DNA of 64,000 nucleotides from Bathymodiolus brooksi (GCA_963680875.1 OY804575.1:31772494-31836493); one strand, 5' to 3'; shown: positions 1 through 11,031, counted from the first letter of the stretch. Notes: generated from the letters alone by a model not told the origin. Numbers and translations: made by a program.

Positions 1-1500
1 ATGTCTGATGGAGATTGACCTTACTTTTAATGAATTACAACATGTAGGAACTTTAAATGTCTAAGGTAACCTATGCCTGATGGAGATTGACCTTACTTCT
101 AATGAATTACATCATTTAGGAACTTTAGATGTCTAAGGTCACCTATGCTAGATGGAGATTGACCTTACTTTTAATGAATTACATCATGCAGGAACTTTAA
201 ATGTCTAAGGTCACCTATGTCTGATGGAGATTGACCTTACTATTAATGAATTACATCATGTAGGAACTTTAAATTTCTAAGGTCACCTATGCCTGATGGA
301 GATTAACCTTACTTGTAATGAATTAAATCATGCAGGAACTTTAAATGTCTAAGGTCACCTATGTCTGATGGAGATTGACCTTACTATTAATGAATTACAT
401 CATGTAGGAACTTTAAATGTCTAAGGTCACCTATGCCTAATGGAGATTGACCTTACTTTTAATGAATTACATCATGTAGGAACTTTAAATGTCTAAGGTC
501 ACCTATGTCTGATGGAGATTGATCTTACTTTTAATGAATTGCATCATGTAGGAACTTTAAATGTCTAAGGTCACCTATGCCTAATGGAGATTGACCTTAC
601 TTTTAATGAATTACATCATGTAGGAACTTTAAATGTCTAAGGTCACCTATGCCCGATGGAGATTGTTCTTACTTTTAATGAATTACATCATGTAGGAACT
701 TTAAATGTCTAAGCTCACCTATGTCTGATGGAGATTGACCTTACTTTTAATGAATTACATCATGTAGGAACTTTAAATGTCTAAGGTCACCTATGCCTGA
801 TGGAGATTGACCTTACTTTTAATTAATTACATTATATAGAAACTTTAAACGTCTAAGGTCACCAATGTCTGATGGAGATTGACCTTACTTTTAATTAGTT
901 ACATCATATAGAAACTTTAAATATCTAAGGTCACCTATGCCTGATGGAGATTGACCTTACTTTTAATGAATTACATCATGGGGGAACTTTAAATGTCTAA
1001 GGTCACCTGTCTGATGGAGATTGACCTTACTTTTAATGAATTACATCAGGTAGGAACTTTAAATGTCTAAGGTCACCTATGTCTGATGGAGATTGATCTT
1101 ACTTTTAATGAATTACATCATGTAGGAACTTTAAATGTCTAAGGTCACCTATGCCTGATGGAGATTGACCTTACTTGTAATGCATTACATCATGAAGGAA
1201 CTTTAAATGTCTAAGGTCACCTATGTCTGATGGACATTGACCTTACTTTTAATGAATTACATCATGTAGGAACTTTAAATGTCTAAGGTCACCTATGTCT
1301 GATGGATATTGATCTTACTTTAAATGAATTACATCATGTAGGAACTTTAAATGTCTAAGCTCAACTATGCCTGATGGAGATTGACCTTACTTTTAATGAA
1401 TTACATCATGTAGGAACTTTAAATGTCTAAGGTCACCTATGCTTGATGGAGATTGAACTTACTTTTAATGAATTACATCATATAGAAACTTTAAATTTCA
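1..1500. repeat. Minisatellite, 72-bp unit, about 21 copies
   Basis: A 72-bp unit (for example 'ctaaggtcacctatgcctga' at about 61, again about 133, 205 and so on) is repeated head to tail from the first base of the window to about 1500, with 5-10% divergence between copies. The array probably starts before the window. It ends about 560 bp before a plus-strand RPTP terminal exon at 2066, so it probably lies in the last intron of that gene (inference). No coding potential is evident. Confidence 0.95.
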
Positions 1501-1752
1501 AAATATAGATATGTAATAAACCAAGGAAGATAGAATGAAATATGTAAGATAGTATGATTAAAATCACTATCATAGCTATCCTAATTACAAAAAATTCAAA
1601 TAAAAAACCTGGGTAAGATATGGGTAACAAATGAGAAATACACCAATGCAACGACACCGGGCTATATATAGCATAGCAAAGATAACACAATAATAATTAA
1701 CTTAGACTGATGAATAAATTATATTATACAGAATGTAAAATATATCTATATA

Positions 1753-1930
1753 CAGTCAAACTGTACTAAGAGGTCGCCTTTGGGACAAAGAAAAAGTGAC
1801 CTTATGAAACAGGTGACCTCTCAAAAGAGGTTCATTTCATATGAAATTTTCTATGACAGGGCAAGAAAAAGATGCCCTTTTAATATAGGTGGCTGCTTAA
1901 TAGAGGTGACCGCATGGGCAGGTTTGACTG
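1753..1930. mobile_element. MITE with CAGTCAAAC termini and TA target site
   Basis: The segment begins 'tacagtcaaactgtac' and ends 'caggtttgactgta', giving inverted termini CAGTCAAAC flanked by TA on both sides. It is about 178 bp and has no transposase. CAGT ends with TA duplication are typical of Tc1/mariner/pogo-type elements, so this is best read as a non-autonomous MITE of that group. The open frame across it is not considered a gene. Confidence 0.7.
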
Positions 1931-2065
1931 TATATGTGAAAATCTGTTACAATCTCAACATTTTGCCAATAACAATCCCTGATTCAATGATTACCTATGC
2001 TATTATTATTACTCTTTAAATTAGTTATTTTTTAATGGTCTGTATGTTTATTTTTTCCCTTTCAG

Positions 2066-2137
2066 GAGCAGTATGAATTTTGTTACCGCTGCATACAAGA
2101 ATATCTTAGCAGTGAATCATTGTATGCTAATATGTAA
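2066..2137 (+). CDS. Terminal exon of a second RPTP gene (D2 C-terminus), plus strand
   Basis: A pyrimidine-rich acceptor ending 'ttcag' precedes a 72-bp exon reading EQYEFCYRCIQEYL, then SSESLYANM and TAA. It differs at only a few residues from the terminal exon of the minus-strand RPTP at 4919-4990, and has the same length, start phase and stop position. EQY(E)F is the conserved motif that follows the catalytic loop near the end of a PTP domain. No other exon of this gene is recognisable in the window on the plus strand; upstream exons should lie to the left. The two genes would converge tail to tail. It could instead be an isolated inverted copy of the last exon. Confidence 0.75.
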   Translation, partial: EQYEFCYRCIQEYLSSESLYANM

Positions 2138-4852
2138 AAATTTCTCCACAATTGAAATTGAACAATCGTTGCTGTTTTCATGTTGTTGTTTTACTGTGAA
2201 CATACAGCAATAATGCATTATGTTTTTAATAACATTATGACTAATAATAGAAAAAACGGACGTCGTCCTCTTTATTCATGGTCAATTCGTTCATTGGACG
2301 ATAATATAACACCTCTGCTGAGGGTGTTGGATCCAGTCATTGTTTTGTTTTGCATCTAGTCGCATGATTTAAAACATGTAATGCCAGCCTTTAGCTTGAT
2401 TTTATGTGACAAAACATTTCATAGAATACACAAGATTGAGAAACTCGAATCCTACTAAGCACAGAGTAAAAGGTTCCTGCTGCATTAGTGGCACCTGTCG
2501 TGTGAATGAAATACAAGTAAAAGTGATATTATATTATTATGAAAAGAAAATTATATTTCGATATTGAGTGTACCTGATGGAGGTTATTCCAGAAAGTCGT
2601 TGTGCGCAGTAACTTTGATATATACGCTTTTATTAAATAGTGATTGTCACCAATTCTACCAATATCAACAAAAGGAGCCATCATCTCTGACATCAAATAA
2701 TTAAACATAGAAAAGACGATGACATATGACATTGGAAATAACGGTTCGGGCTTGGGATATGCACAACGATATGGCGGGGTTAAAGCGGTTTATGGATTCA
2801 TACACCTCTAGATAATTAAATCTGGACATTAAACAACTAAAACAAAATCAATCGTATCCAATTAAAATAGGCGTTAACATACAACCACTTCGTTTATATT
2901 CAACAGGTGCTAGTCTGTCAGAAACGATCTCGAAAATGATAGTGGCATTTGTTGCATGCGGTACTGAAATCCCTTGCTTAAAATTATCAAAGGAAACGTA
3001 GAATATCTATGCATACTTGCATCAAGTTATTGACTACATCAACGGGTTCACAAATGTTATGATCGTAAACTACGTTCTCTTTTGTTTTTTATGAGAGTGT
3101 GTATTGTTCGTTGCAAGGTTCTTTTTGTTTATTTTTATTCCATTTCCATGTCACTTGAAAACCATATTCTGTCATTATCCCTTGATATGAGTAATTTATG
3201 AAGCACGGATTGCTTACCCCTCGAGAGCCCCTGTGTTCACCCCCGGGTTTTGTGGGGTGCATGTTTCTCATTGTTGTAGTTTTCTGTGTTGTGCTTTGCT
3301 TGTGAAAATGTCTCTCTATCAGTCTAAGAATGTGATAAGATATTGAATTTATATTTATATGCTCTAGAGGAGAACAGAAATATCAATTTAATATGTTCGA
3401 GATATCAGCTATGATCTTTGTGTTCTGTGAATAATGATCTTTCAGCAACATATTCTACATTCTTAGCTAGAAGTGATTGCTGACCCTGTAATTGTACTGC
3501 CCATGATCATGATTGAAAAAATGAAAAACAAAAAAATACCATACTGTCTGAACAATTCTAAAACAAATATCAAAATCACAGAAAGAGGCAAAATCGGTAC
3601 CGATAACACATTAATACATGATATATTGTGTGTGGTCTTTGCAGTGGAAATGAATCTGTGCAGATTTTTTAAATTCTTTGTTTATGTCTATATTACCCTT
3701 TGGGATGTTGTTATCAAGAGCATTACATAGTTTAAGCATATTTTATTAATTAATTCAACATAACATTATACTATTGAACTATATATGATACATAATACAA
3801 GGTAATTAATAGAATTAGGAAACAAATTGCTAGAACCTATATTAATCCTTATTCACAATATGCACAACAGTAATATCAGCATTTAAAAAACTTAATTGAA
3901 CACTCATATAGCGTTATTCATCATCAACTGTTAACAGTGCACCTTGGTTGTAACATGCACAGGGTCAGACATGTAACTTACATAATAAAAATCATCACAC
4001 CCAAAGAAACAAGAAAATATACTTATATTAGATATACAAACAATTATGCAAACAAATAAAGTTAGCATGCATTCATTAAACTATATGTCCAATACACCAA
4101 ACAGTAATATCAGTATGATCAAGACATTGATACGTTCATTACAATAAGATGGCAGTGTTATCTAATTGGAAGACTGAGAAAATGAAAATAAAAATGTAAA
4201 GAAGGAAAGGGGCAAATTTCAGATAATTTTATCAAAGAACGATCTTGAATTTGTTTTATTGTCGTGTACATAGTCTCTGTGTATTGCTTACCGTTGTATT
4301 AATGTCTAAAATAAACGTTAGAGAAAATCGAAGGGGCAATAACACATGGGCAATCCAGAAAACCTGGCAACATAGGGTACAAAAGACGAATAAAAGACAC
4401 AACACAATATATGATGGACACCACTATACGCAAACAAACACAAATAATGTAAATAAGACAAAAAACCAGGGTTAAAGACTAACCAAACATCGTTTTATAC
4501 GGAAATCGTAACGGATATCAAAACACGGAGCTCAGAACGTAAAGACATATAACAGGATAACACAAAAAAGTATTATATCGATCAAATTTGTATTTTACAT
4601 TGCAACTTTTGTGTACTGTAACATTGTGTGAACATAATCATGTACGTGTAAATCTGCTTTTAGAAAAATAAACAAATTACAAAAAAGTATTCGATAGTAC
4701 ACAATGCCATCGAAAGACATAATAGTCAACTTTGAACCAATAAGCGTTTTGAAAGATAAGATGAGACGATTTAAAACAAAATCCTTCATCTAATGGTTGA
4801 GTTGATCAGGTATGATGAGAACGAAGTTATTTGTTTTATCATAAAACATAAT
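2138..4852. other. Region between two convergent RPTP ends
   Basis: No supported exon. About 2541-2620 holds a fragment of the 'gtacctgatggaggttattccagaaa' interspersed repeat. About 3190-3290 holds a stub of the common bivalve repeat with 'cccccgggttttgtggggt'. About 4310-4560 resembles 46740-47100, an interspersed repeat. The rest is AT-rich unique sequence. The 3' UTR of the plus-strand gene should begin after 2137, but I see no canonical AATAAA close to its stop. Confidence 0.6.
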
Positions 4853-4858
4853 TTTATT
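4853..4858 (-). promoter_or_regulatory. Polyadenylation signal AATAAA
   Basis: The plus-strand 'tttatt' reads AATAAA on the minus strand, about 60 nt downstream of the RPTP stop codon at 4919. That spacing fits a short 3' UTR. Confidence 0.55.
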
Positions 4859-4918
4859 TAAAATGTAAAGTATTTTTTTGAATGTTCAACGTATTGCAAA
4901 ATGGATGAGGAGGCATAT

Positions 4919-4990
4919 TTACACATTTGCATACAGTGATTCGGTGTTAAGATATTCCTGTATGCACCGGTAACAAAATTCATATTGCTC
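4919..4990 (-). CDS. RPTP gene, last coding exon (end of PTP D2, stop)
   Basis: Acceptor 'atttcag' precedes a 72-bp exon, 24 codons including TAA, reading EQYEFCYRCIQEYL then NTESLYANV. It follows in phase 0 from the D2 loop exon at 6481-6616. EQYEFCY matches the conserved post-loop Q-loop segment of tyrosine phosphatase domains. The C-terminal YANV is a possible tyrosine motif exposed at the tail. It is a close paralogue of the plus-strand exon at 2066-2137. Confidence 0.9.
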   Translation of the reverse strand, partial: EQYEFCYRCIQEYLNTESLYANV

Positions 4991-5135
4991 CTGAAATGAA
5001 AAAAAAAACATTATAACGTATGGTATGTACAAAAGATATAGACATTTTAAACAAACACGCACAAGTTATAATAATAATTGTACCAGAAATATACCATCTC
5101 GGGAGAAAATTCTTACATTGCTTGTTTCTAATTTT

Positions 5136-5412
5136 GAGGAGGCACGGGTGGCTCAATGAGCTAGGTAGTTGGATTACCTAACAACTCATACAAGCCTATC
5201 ACCAATACGACGTGAGTTCGCGCCCAGCTTTGTAAATTACAAAAAAGAGTGCACTTGACTCGCAGCCGCAAGTGAAAAAGCTTATCAGTTGCTTCCCCAT
5301 GGTCGGTGGTTCTCTTCGGGTACCCCAGCTTCTTCCACCACTAAAACTGGTCGCCATGATATAGCTTAAATATTGCTGAAAGTGGCGTTAAACACCAAAT
5401 ATCAAAAATCAA
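5136..5412 (+). mobile_element. tRNA-derived SINE, bivalve type
   Basis: The head contains A-box-like 'tggctcaatgagctaggtag' and B-box-like 'gtgagttcgcgcccag'. A central domain follows ('tcggtggttctcttcgggta'), then a tail 'ctgaaagtggcgttaaacac' ending in a short A-rich tandem tail (caaatatcaaaaatc). The same arrangement is seen at 32457, 34089 and 35719. Inserted in the last intron of the minus-strand RPTP gene. Confidence 0.8.
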
Positions 5413-5439
5413 AAATGAAATCTAATTTTGAGAAACAAG

Positions 5440-5600
5440 TGAAGGGTTTGGGTGATGGTGCCTTAACACCACTTTCAACAAATATTCCAGTTATATACTT
5501 GTTTCTAGGGGCCGTCGAGGTCGTATGGTAGTTGGATTTATATCTATACAATCGGTGCCTATCACCATTAACGTTGTGAGTTCGAATCCCGCTCGATACA
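5440..5600. mobile_element. SINE fragments (tail inverted, head forward)
   Basis: At 5450-5490 a SINE tail is in reverse orientation ('ggtgccttaacaccactttc'). At 5508-5600 a tRNA-like head lies forward ('ggggccgtcgaggtcgtatgg' and B-box 'gtgagttcgaatcccgctc'). Truncated and rearranged. Confidence 0.6.
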
Positions 5601-6480
5601 ATATATAGCGTAACATATCTTCCTGCATAATATATATACCAAAGAAAATAGATTTGTGACAGTCATATTTGAGCCATTGAACATATTTTGCCAACCCTTT
5701 AATAAACCAAAATGATTTATATGTATGTTGTTGCTCATTCTGCCATCAAACATAATGAAATCACCCCATTTATATCTTAAAATTAACAATAGCGTTACTA
5801 TTACAATGTGCTCACTTCAGCGTTGCTAGGTCGGCCATGTTTTTTTGTTTTTGACGAGGGCCAAATTGTTATTAAAGATTGTTACATGAATGCACTCTTT
5901 TCCTCTGTTTTTTTATGGTTTATATACAGATTGTTTAACCGTTTAGCTCGTGGTATGAATATTGCTTGTATACCCTGGAGGTGTGTGTCCATGTAGGGGT
6001 GATATTCCGTCGTGTTTGTCAAATTAAAAGCCGAATTTCAAGTGTCATCTGTAATATAGTATTATATTTGGACAAAATATAGAAAAAAACAACATAAGAA
6101 GACATCTCACATTATATGTATATGTTCTGTATAACTTCAAGAATGTATTATTTCTTTCCTGAATAAATCATTTGTGCGACACCTTCATTATTTATAACTT
6201 TCACATTCATTATTGTATTTCACTTTCGTTTATTACTGTTAGAACAGTTTTATCCATATGCAATGATATTTGTTATTCGAATAATTTTACATATCTATTT
6301 ATTTATTATAGATGACGTTGCTGAAAGTCAGTGGAGTGCTTCTATGTTTTACAATATCCTTCTAGAGTGCTCGTAAATAAACGGATATAACCCTTAATAT
6401 AATCAAGACCTCATAAGATTCTAATTAAAATGATGCACACATCAAAGACCTTTCTATATATTAAAGTAGATAAAACTTAC
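5601..6480. other. RPTP intron remainder, nothing recognised
   Basis: AT-rich intron between the D2 loop exon and the terminal exon. No exon, RNA gene or element was recognised. Confidence 0.6.
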
Positions 6481-6616
6481 AACACTTGACAATAATTCTG
6501 GTCGTCGAGTCTGAATACGTCTTACTACTTGAAATATGTCAACTTCCTCATCTAGCTCCTTCTGCTCAATGACGAGACTTATTGCTACAAGTAGTCCCGA
6601 CCTTGTACAGCCATTC
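6481..6616 (-). CDS. RPTP gene, D2 phosphatase-loop exon
   Basis: A 136-bp exon with acceptor 'tttctgtag' and donor 'gtaagt', giving 45 complete codons that start NGCTRSGLLVAIS. Joined to the preceding exon it completes the loop VVCRNGCTRSG. The Cys and Arg of C-x5-R are both present, while the usual His before Cys is Val. The following helix (EQKELDEEVDIFQVVRRIQ) and the RPELL turn are standard PTP features. The homologous D1 exon (13416-13551) is also 136 bp with the same phase. D2 domains of RPTPs are generally weakly active or inactive and act in regulation. Confidence 0.93.
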
Positions 6617-7275
6617 CTACAGAAATAAATCATAATTAAAAAAAATAATCATAAAATGTGAGGATTAAAATACTCCATTGCAATTAACATATGGCATTAA
6701 AGTTTATAAAAAATTAAAAAATACTTAAATGTAACAAATATGATTTTATATTGCTAAAATAAAAATTTGAAGACAACCGCCATATAAGAGCACATACAAT
6801 GAGTGTTTATCAATATTAAAGTTGTTAGTGACTTTCAGAAGGACATTGATTTTCTCTGCTGTAGTCAGGTTTTCTCCACAATAAAGCTGACCATCACGAT
6901 ACACGTATTGTACATAGTGGTGCTAAAAATATTTTCAATATCAATATCATCACAAGTTATCCCACAGATATAAGTGTCATTGCGATAGGTAAAAGAATCC
7001 TGCGGAGACTAATAATTCTGTAAAAAAAAACGAGAACCAAACATCTTCACCGAGTCACCAGTCAGGGTGTGCTTGCTCCAACAGTTAGTATGTAAACATG
7101 TCTTGTCCTGCTCATTTTACGCTGACATCATCACTATAATGAATACAAATTATGTACGAACATCAATTGTCTTTGCCAACTTCAATTACGTGTGCAAGAA
7201 AAACAATATAATACTTCATTAGTTGAATTGTTGTTTTAAACAAATTGTAGCTCATTATTCTAATTGACACCATAC

Positions 7276-7418
7276 CTGCATACAACAATTATTGATTTCT
7301 GTGTTTCCATGAAATCGTTTGCGATCGCACCAACGAATTCTGCGACAACACTTTTTTCAGAGGATGGTCCCACGTTATCAAATGACCATATAGCTATATT
7401 TCTGGTATTGATCTGTGC
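7276..7418 (-). CDS. RPTP gene, D2 exon with WPD-loop equivalent
   Basis: A 143-bp exon with acceptor 'ttttccag' and donor 'gtatgg', starting AQINTRNIAIWSFDNVGPSS and ending IIVVC plus AG. The WPD-loop position reads WSFDNVGPSS, so the canonical WPDxGVP is degraded as in many D2 domains, although an Asp remains. Exon length and phases parallel the D1 WPD exon (14352-14497, 146 bp). Confidence 0.9.
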
Positions 7419-8004
7419 CTGGAAAAGGTATGTAGTTGATGTCTGTTTTTATATGAATGATATTCATGTAAAAAATGTATCATCGAACTTGCTTACTGAC
7501 CTACTTTTATCAAAAACGAAATTTAGAAAATTGTGCAAATATATATTATTCATAGTGCCAGTACAATCGTTTGGATAACAATAAAGCATATGTCGCAATG
7601 TTTGCGCATAGTGGTGTCCAACACATATTGTGTTGTGTTTTTGTCTTGATTTTCTTCGTCTTTGTGTATCCTATGTTGCCAGTTTCTCTCGATTGTTCAT
7701 TTTTATATTGACCCTTCGGTGTTCTCTACCGTTCATACTATTTACGGTATGATATTGTCTATGATTTTACTCGCATATGGAAAACACTTCCATGACCGCA
7801 TCATGTCAATAAGAAGGAAGTTCTAGTTTCATTAAGCAATGTTAATAAAAATAAATATCAAATTTAGTGTGTATTAGTGTGTAAGGGGCATCAATCTTGC
7901 CCCTTTATACAATTTTATTGGATCTTGGAAACATTCCGATAGTGCGGTATTTTTTGTCTTCCATTTATTGTGTATGAATTAAGTATCTTTGTATCTTCTA
8001 GTAC

Positions 8005-8121
8005 CTTGTGCTTCAGACTAACAACAATTTTATCTGTTTCATGTGATGACGATTTTCTTGTAATAATGAAATTGTCAAAGTACTTTGCTTCTCCTTCTTT
8101 CTCCGGTAGAAATGACACGGT
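8005..8121 (-). CDS. RPTP gene, D2 central exon
   Basis: A 117-bp exon (39 codons, phase 0-0) reading TVSFLPEKEGEAKYFDNF and ending VVSLKHK, with acceptor 'tttgtag' and donor 'gtacta'. It occupies the place of the beta-strand region after 'VVM...' in PTP domains, which in D1 is the KCEQYWP exon; here KCxxYWP is replaced by SFLPEK, as is usual for D2. The reading frame continues about 90 bp past the donor, so the donor choice rests on phase and homology with the next exon. Confidence 0.85.
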
Positions 8122-9034
8122 CTACAAATACACAAGAATATTATATGGTATCTGAACTTAAGAATATGAAATTCGGTTAGAAAACAAAAGTCGATATACA
8201 TTGAAAATGGAGGACAACACACAAAAATAACCAAGAAATGAATACAGAATATGGATTTCATTCACTTAAAGGAATTTGTCCGAAGGAAACTTTTCCTGTC
8301 TAAATAATGCAATACATTGTAATATGTATTGCCTTAAGTTAAACTTCATTACATAATGCGGTTGACGCCTTTAAGTTTTGTGATCGTCAGTTCATGGGTG
8401 ACATTTTGTTTATAATTCTCTAATGTCTCATACCTTGTGGACGCAGGTGTTGGAATCATTTAAGTCAAGTTATTGTATTTCAAAGAATAAATATCTGAAT
8501 GACAATATACTTGCTATCAGATAAATGTTTTAATGCCACATCATTTCTGAATATCAGTTATCTCACCATTACAAGCTACAAAGGAAACATTTTTTCTGAT
8601 TTGCACTCTGTGCTCAAATGTAAATTTTAATGTGTTTTGTCTAAAACTTCTATATGAATGTTTAAATCATGTATATGGTCCTGTTTAGTTAACTACATAT
8701 GTGATTTGCGTTGTATTTTGTATTATATTGCATTGAGTGATACAATGTAGCTATATTTTTAAGGTTACAATTTTTCATATGATACGGACCAATCCAGGTA
8801 TTGCGTAACATATTATACGGATCGATTTAGACTTCACAGTCATAAATTTTCGAGTAGTACTTTCGTACTCGTACTCCACAATATTCCATTGATAACAAAC
8901 TAATTATTTCATACCGTTTTCTGGATGGCTGATATTTGGTTGTTTGTTGTTTTTATTGTTGCTTTTTGTTATTTGCGAATACAAACTCTATGATCGAAAA
9001 AAACATGTATGTTTTTCTACCGTTCTTACAATAC
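8122..9034. other. RPTP intron, nothing recognised
   Basis: AT-rich intron between two D2 exons. I see no gene or element here. Confidence 0.6.
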
Positions 9035-9160
9035 CTTGTTTGAAGTTTCCATCACAACGACACTATCACTATCGTTATCATAAATGAGAGACCAAAAATC
9101 TCAAATTGTGTCTGGTAAAGGATACTGTGTAACAATATAATTTCTATTTTGTATGAAACT
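9035..9160 (-). pseudogene. RPTP gene, D2 exon with in-frame TGA
   Basis: A 126-bp exon (42 codons, phase 0-0) with acceptor 'ttttttag' and donor 'gtattg'. It reads SFIQNRNYIVTQYPLPDTI, then TGA, then DFWSLIYDNDSDSVVVM and ETSNK. Everything except the stop matches the conserved (I)VTQxPLPDTxxDFWxLI segment of D2 domains. The TGA (plus-strand tca, 9101-9103) replaces the residue between I and D. Exon length, flanking splice sites and later D2 exons are intact, so the nonsense change looks recent. It would truncate the protein early in D2 and might trigger nonsense-mediated decay. Confidence 0.88.
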
Positions 9161-9438
9161 CTAAAAAATAAAAACAAAATCAAACCTTTACATAAAACAT
9201 TAATAGTTATTCATGATCTAAATCGATAAAACCGAAAGTGAGTTTCTCCCATTATTACGGCGCTTTAACGCCGCTGAACCAGTGGTGGAAAAATCTGTAA
9301 TCCTCTACAGGATTAAAATGTCTCGTGCCTTTCCCCGCCTTTTCATAGCAACAGAATTGTGTAGGGGTCCGGCAAAGGATTTTGAAATAAAGTTCGTGTT
9401 AAATAATTGGAGAAGCAAATTCTCCTCCAGTTTCTCAT

Positions 9439-9523
9439 GTGGGTTACGATATTTCACCACGCTCGAGAGTTAAATTAAACGTTTTAAATTTAACTCTCTT
9501 GAGTGGAGAAATATCGTACCCAC
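9439..9523. repeat. Inverted repeat (hairpin), arms about 42 bp
   Basis: The left arm 'gtgggttacgatatttc' runs through 'gagagttaaattaaac'. The right arm 'gttttaaatttaactctc' runs through 'gaaatatcgtacccac'. Together they are almost perfectly self-complementary about position 9480. Shorter complementarity (ggagaa / ttctcc) continues outward. It lies just upstream of the plus-strand mini-gene at 9607. It could be a small MITE or a promoter-proximal palindrome. Confidence 0.75.
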
Positions 9524-9606
9524 GGGTAACTGAAGGAGAATCTATATATTTTTATCAATGCCTATTGATCACTGTCGTGTACCTGGAAAGGAATGGTCAT
9601 TTCAAG

Positions 9607-9632
9607 ATGGCGGACTGGCAAGTTTGTTCAAG
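9607..9632 (+). CDS. Possible first exon of a small plus-strand gene
   Basis: 'aagATGGCGGACTGGC' is a Kozak-like ATG context. It reads MADWQVCS and ends in AG before the donor 'gtaagtct'. The partial codon AG is completed by the G that opens the next candidate exon, giving Arg. It lies wholly inside an RPTP intron, on the opposite strand. Confidence 0.45.
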
Positions 9633-10242
9633 GTAAGTCTTGTCGTTTGAATGAATTTTGTCGTTTACTTTGCATTATAGCATCAATTGAATATATACGG
9701 AGACAGATAGAGGAATCATTCACCTCATTCATAAAAGGGTTGATCCGAAAATTCACCGAAATTCACATACTAACCATTCAAAGTGGAGTAAACAAGCGAA
9801 ATAAAAATCGAGGTGAGCACAACGTCATAAAACATACATTTTCTATCCATTCTTACATTCCTGTGATAAAAAAGTATCATGGTAAGCAAATGCAGGTTGC
9901 ATACGACCAAACATATTCCACTTTTCCCTTCAAAGCATTACGAGAACCTCACAAATGCGTTGACAAATTTGGTTTATGTGCAGGAATGGTCACTTTGTTT
10001 TCTCAAACTTTTTGCCGGTAAAAGGTATGCGGGATTGGTCTTTTGTCCAGATTTACCCTCTTTAGGTCAAGGATTGGTCTCCAATTTCTAATGCTTCCGA
10101 CTAGATAAAATACCAGCGTAATCGATGCCAAAATAAAATCAAACACTAGAATATCACTGTTCTAATCCATCAAAGGGGATGAAATCGATGCAGTCCTTGC
10201 ATAGGCTACATAATTGTAATTTTTCCTTTTTTTATTTTACAG

Positions 10243-10364
10243 GCACAAATGTTATTACTGTGACTATGAAGCCGAACAAATCCAAAGAGTCGTCAACCAC
10301 AGCTGCAGTTGTCATCCAAATGAAATTTTAAAGATCAGATCCATTGAATTGAATGCAACATCCG
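10243..10364 (+). CDS. Possible second exon, zinc-finger-like CxxC...HxC domain
   Basis: Acceptor 'ttttattttacag' is followed by a 122-bp segment reading HKCYYCDYEAEQIQRVVNHS and then CSCHPNEILKIRS, with donor 'gtaagc'. CxxC followed about 12 residues later by H and C resembles a single C2H2/C2HC finger. Without splicing, the frame continues for about 20 codons to a stop at 10426. Comparable N-terminal fingers occur in transposon-derived proteins of invertebrates (recollection, not checked). It could be a small gene or a remnant of a mobile element captured in the intron. Confidence 0.45.
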
Positions 10365-10683
10365 GTAAGCAAGGGGTTCGAACAAAGGACATGCATGTTA
10401 TCCCAGTAGAAATTTCAAATGGATATTGATAGATAACATAGCATCTGAATTGATTGTTATTGAAAATGCTGTAGATCAAAATGATATCGATGAAAATGAG
10501 GAAATGGAAGATTTACAGGAATCTCTTTTAAACCTGTCAGTAGAAATGATACAAAGTCTTCACGAAATTCCATATGCATTACACTCAGTTCCATCTACTA
10601 AGGAAGACAGTAAACAGGAGAATGACGAACAAACTTTAATTGACTTTATTCCATCAGTTATTGACGAAATGAGGAAGATATGA
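10365..10683 (+). pseudogene. Acidic reading frame downstream of the finger exon, out of frame
   Basis: Beginning around 10408 another frame is open to the TGA after 10680. It encodes an acidic, Glu/Asp-rich stretch (NDIDENEEMEDLQESLLN) ending VIDEMRKI. It is not in frame with the preceding finger-like exon by direct read-through, and I found no acceptor that joins them in phase. An ATTAAA lies near 10806. It is either a later exon using an unseen splice site or a frame-shifted remnant. Confidence 0.35.
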
Positions 10684-10919
10684 CAACTAGAAAACTTGAT
10701 ACGACATATCAGTGACATGCAGAGGTTTGGTAATTTTCTCCACATTTCTCCGCCGAAAAACAATCTGAATAGCTTACATTGTATGTACAAGATTAATTTT
10801 ACAAATTAAAGCAAACAAAATGAATATTGTCTTTTATTTACTGCCATTTAAATTAGTATACTAACTTGTAAAGACCATGGCGTTTTCCTTTAAGAATGTT
10901 AGAGTAATTACTTAACGAA

Positions 10920-10977
10920 TGTACTCACGAGTATAACAACAGCATTAATGTACTCACGGGTATAATAACAGCATTAA
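10920..10977. repeat. 29-bp tandem duplication spanning an RPTP exon/donor edge
   Basis: Unit 1 is 'tgtactcacgagtataacaa' plus 'cagcattaa', and unit 2 is 'tgtactcacgggtataataa' plus 'cagcattaa'. On the minus strand the unit carries the last coding bases of the 10958-11031 exon and its GTGAGT donor. A second, nearly identical donor therefore lies 29 nt further into the intron, and its use would shift the frame. Confidence 0.9.
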
Positions 10978-11031
10978 TGTAGTCATTGCTAGATTTTCCA
11001 AATGACATTAGAAATGGTCTAAAATCATCAT
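10958..11031 (-). CDS. RPTP gene, D2 exon (NDYINAV segment)
   Basis: A 74-bp exon with acceptor 'tttatag' and donor 'gtgagt'. With the G from the previous exon it reads DDDFRPFLMSFGKSSNDYI then NAVIIP. This is the D2 counterpart of the DHSRVKL...DYINANYI segment of D1 (18796-18863). Its phase joins both neighbouring exons. Confidence 0.9.

Noticed and set aside
1..1500. Regular direct repeats resembling a CRISPR array
   Set aside because: There are no unique spacers; the whole 72-bp unit is conserved head to tail, and the context is an animal genome.
9101..9103. TGA as a selenocysteine codon in D2
   Set aside because: The residue at this position in the family is not Cys and is not catalytic, and no SECIS-like element was noted. 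A nonsense mutation is simpler.
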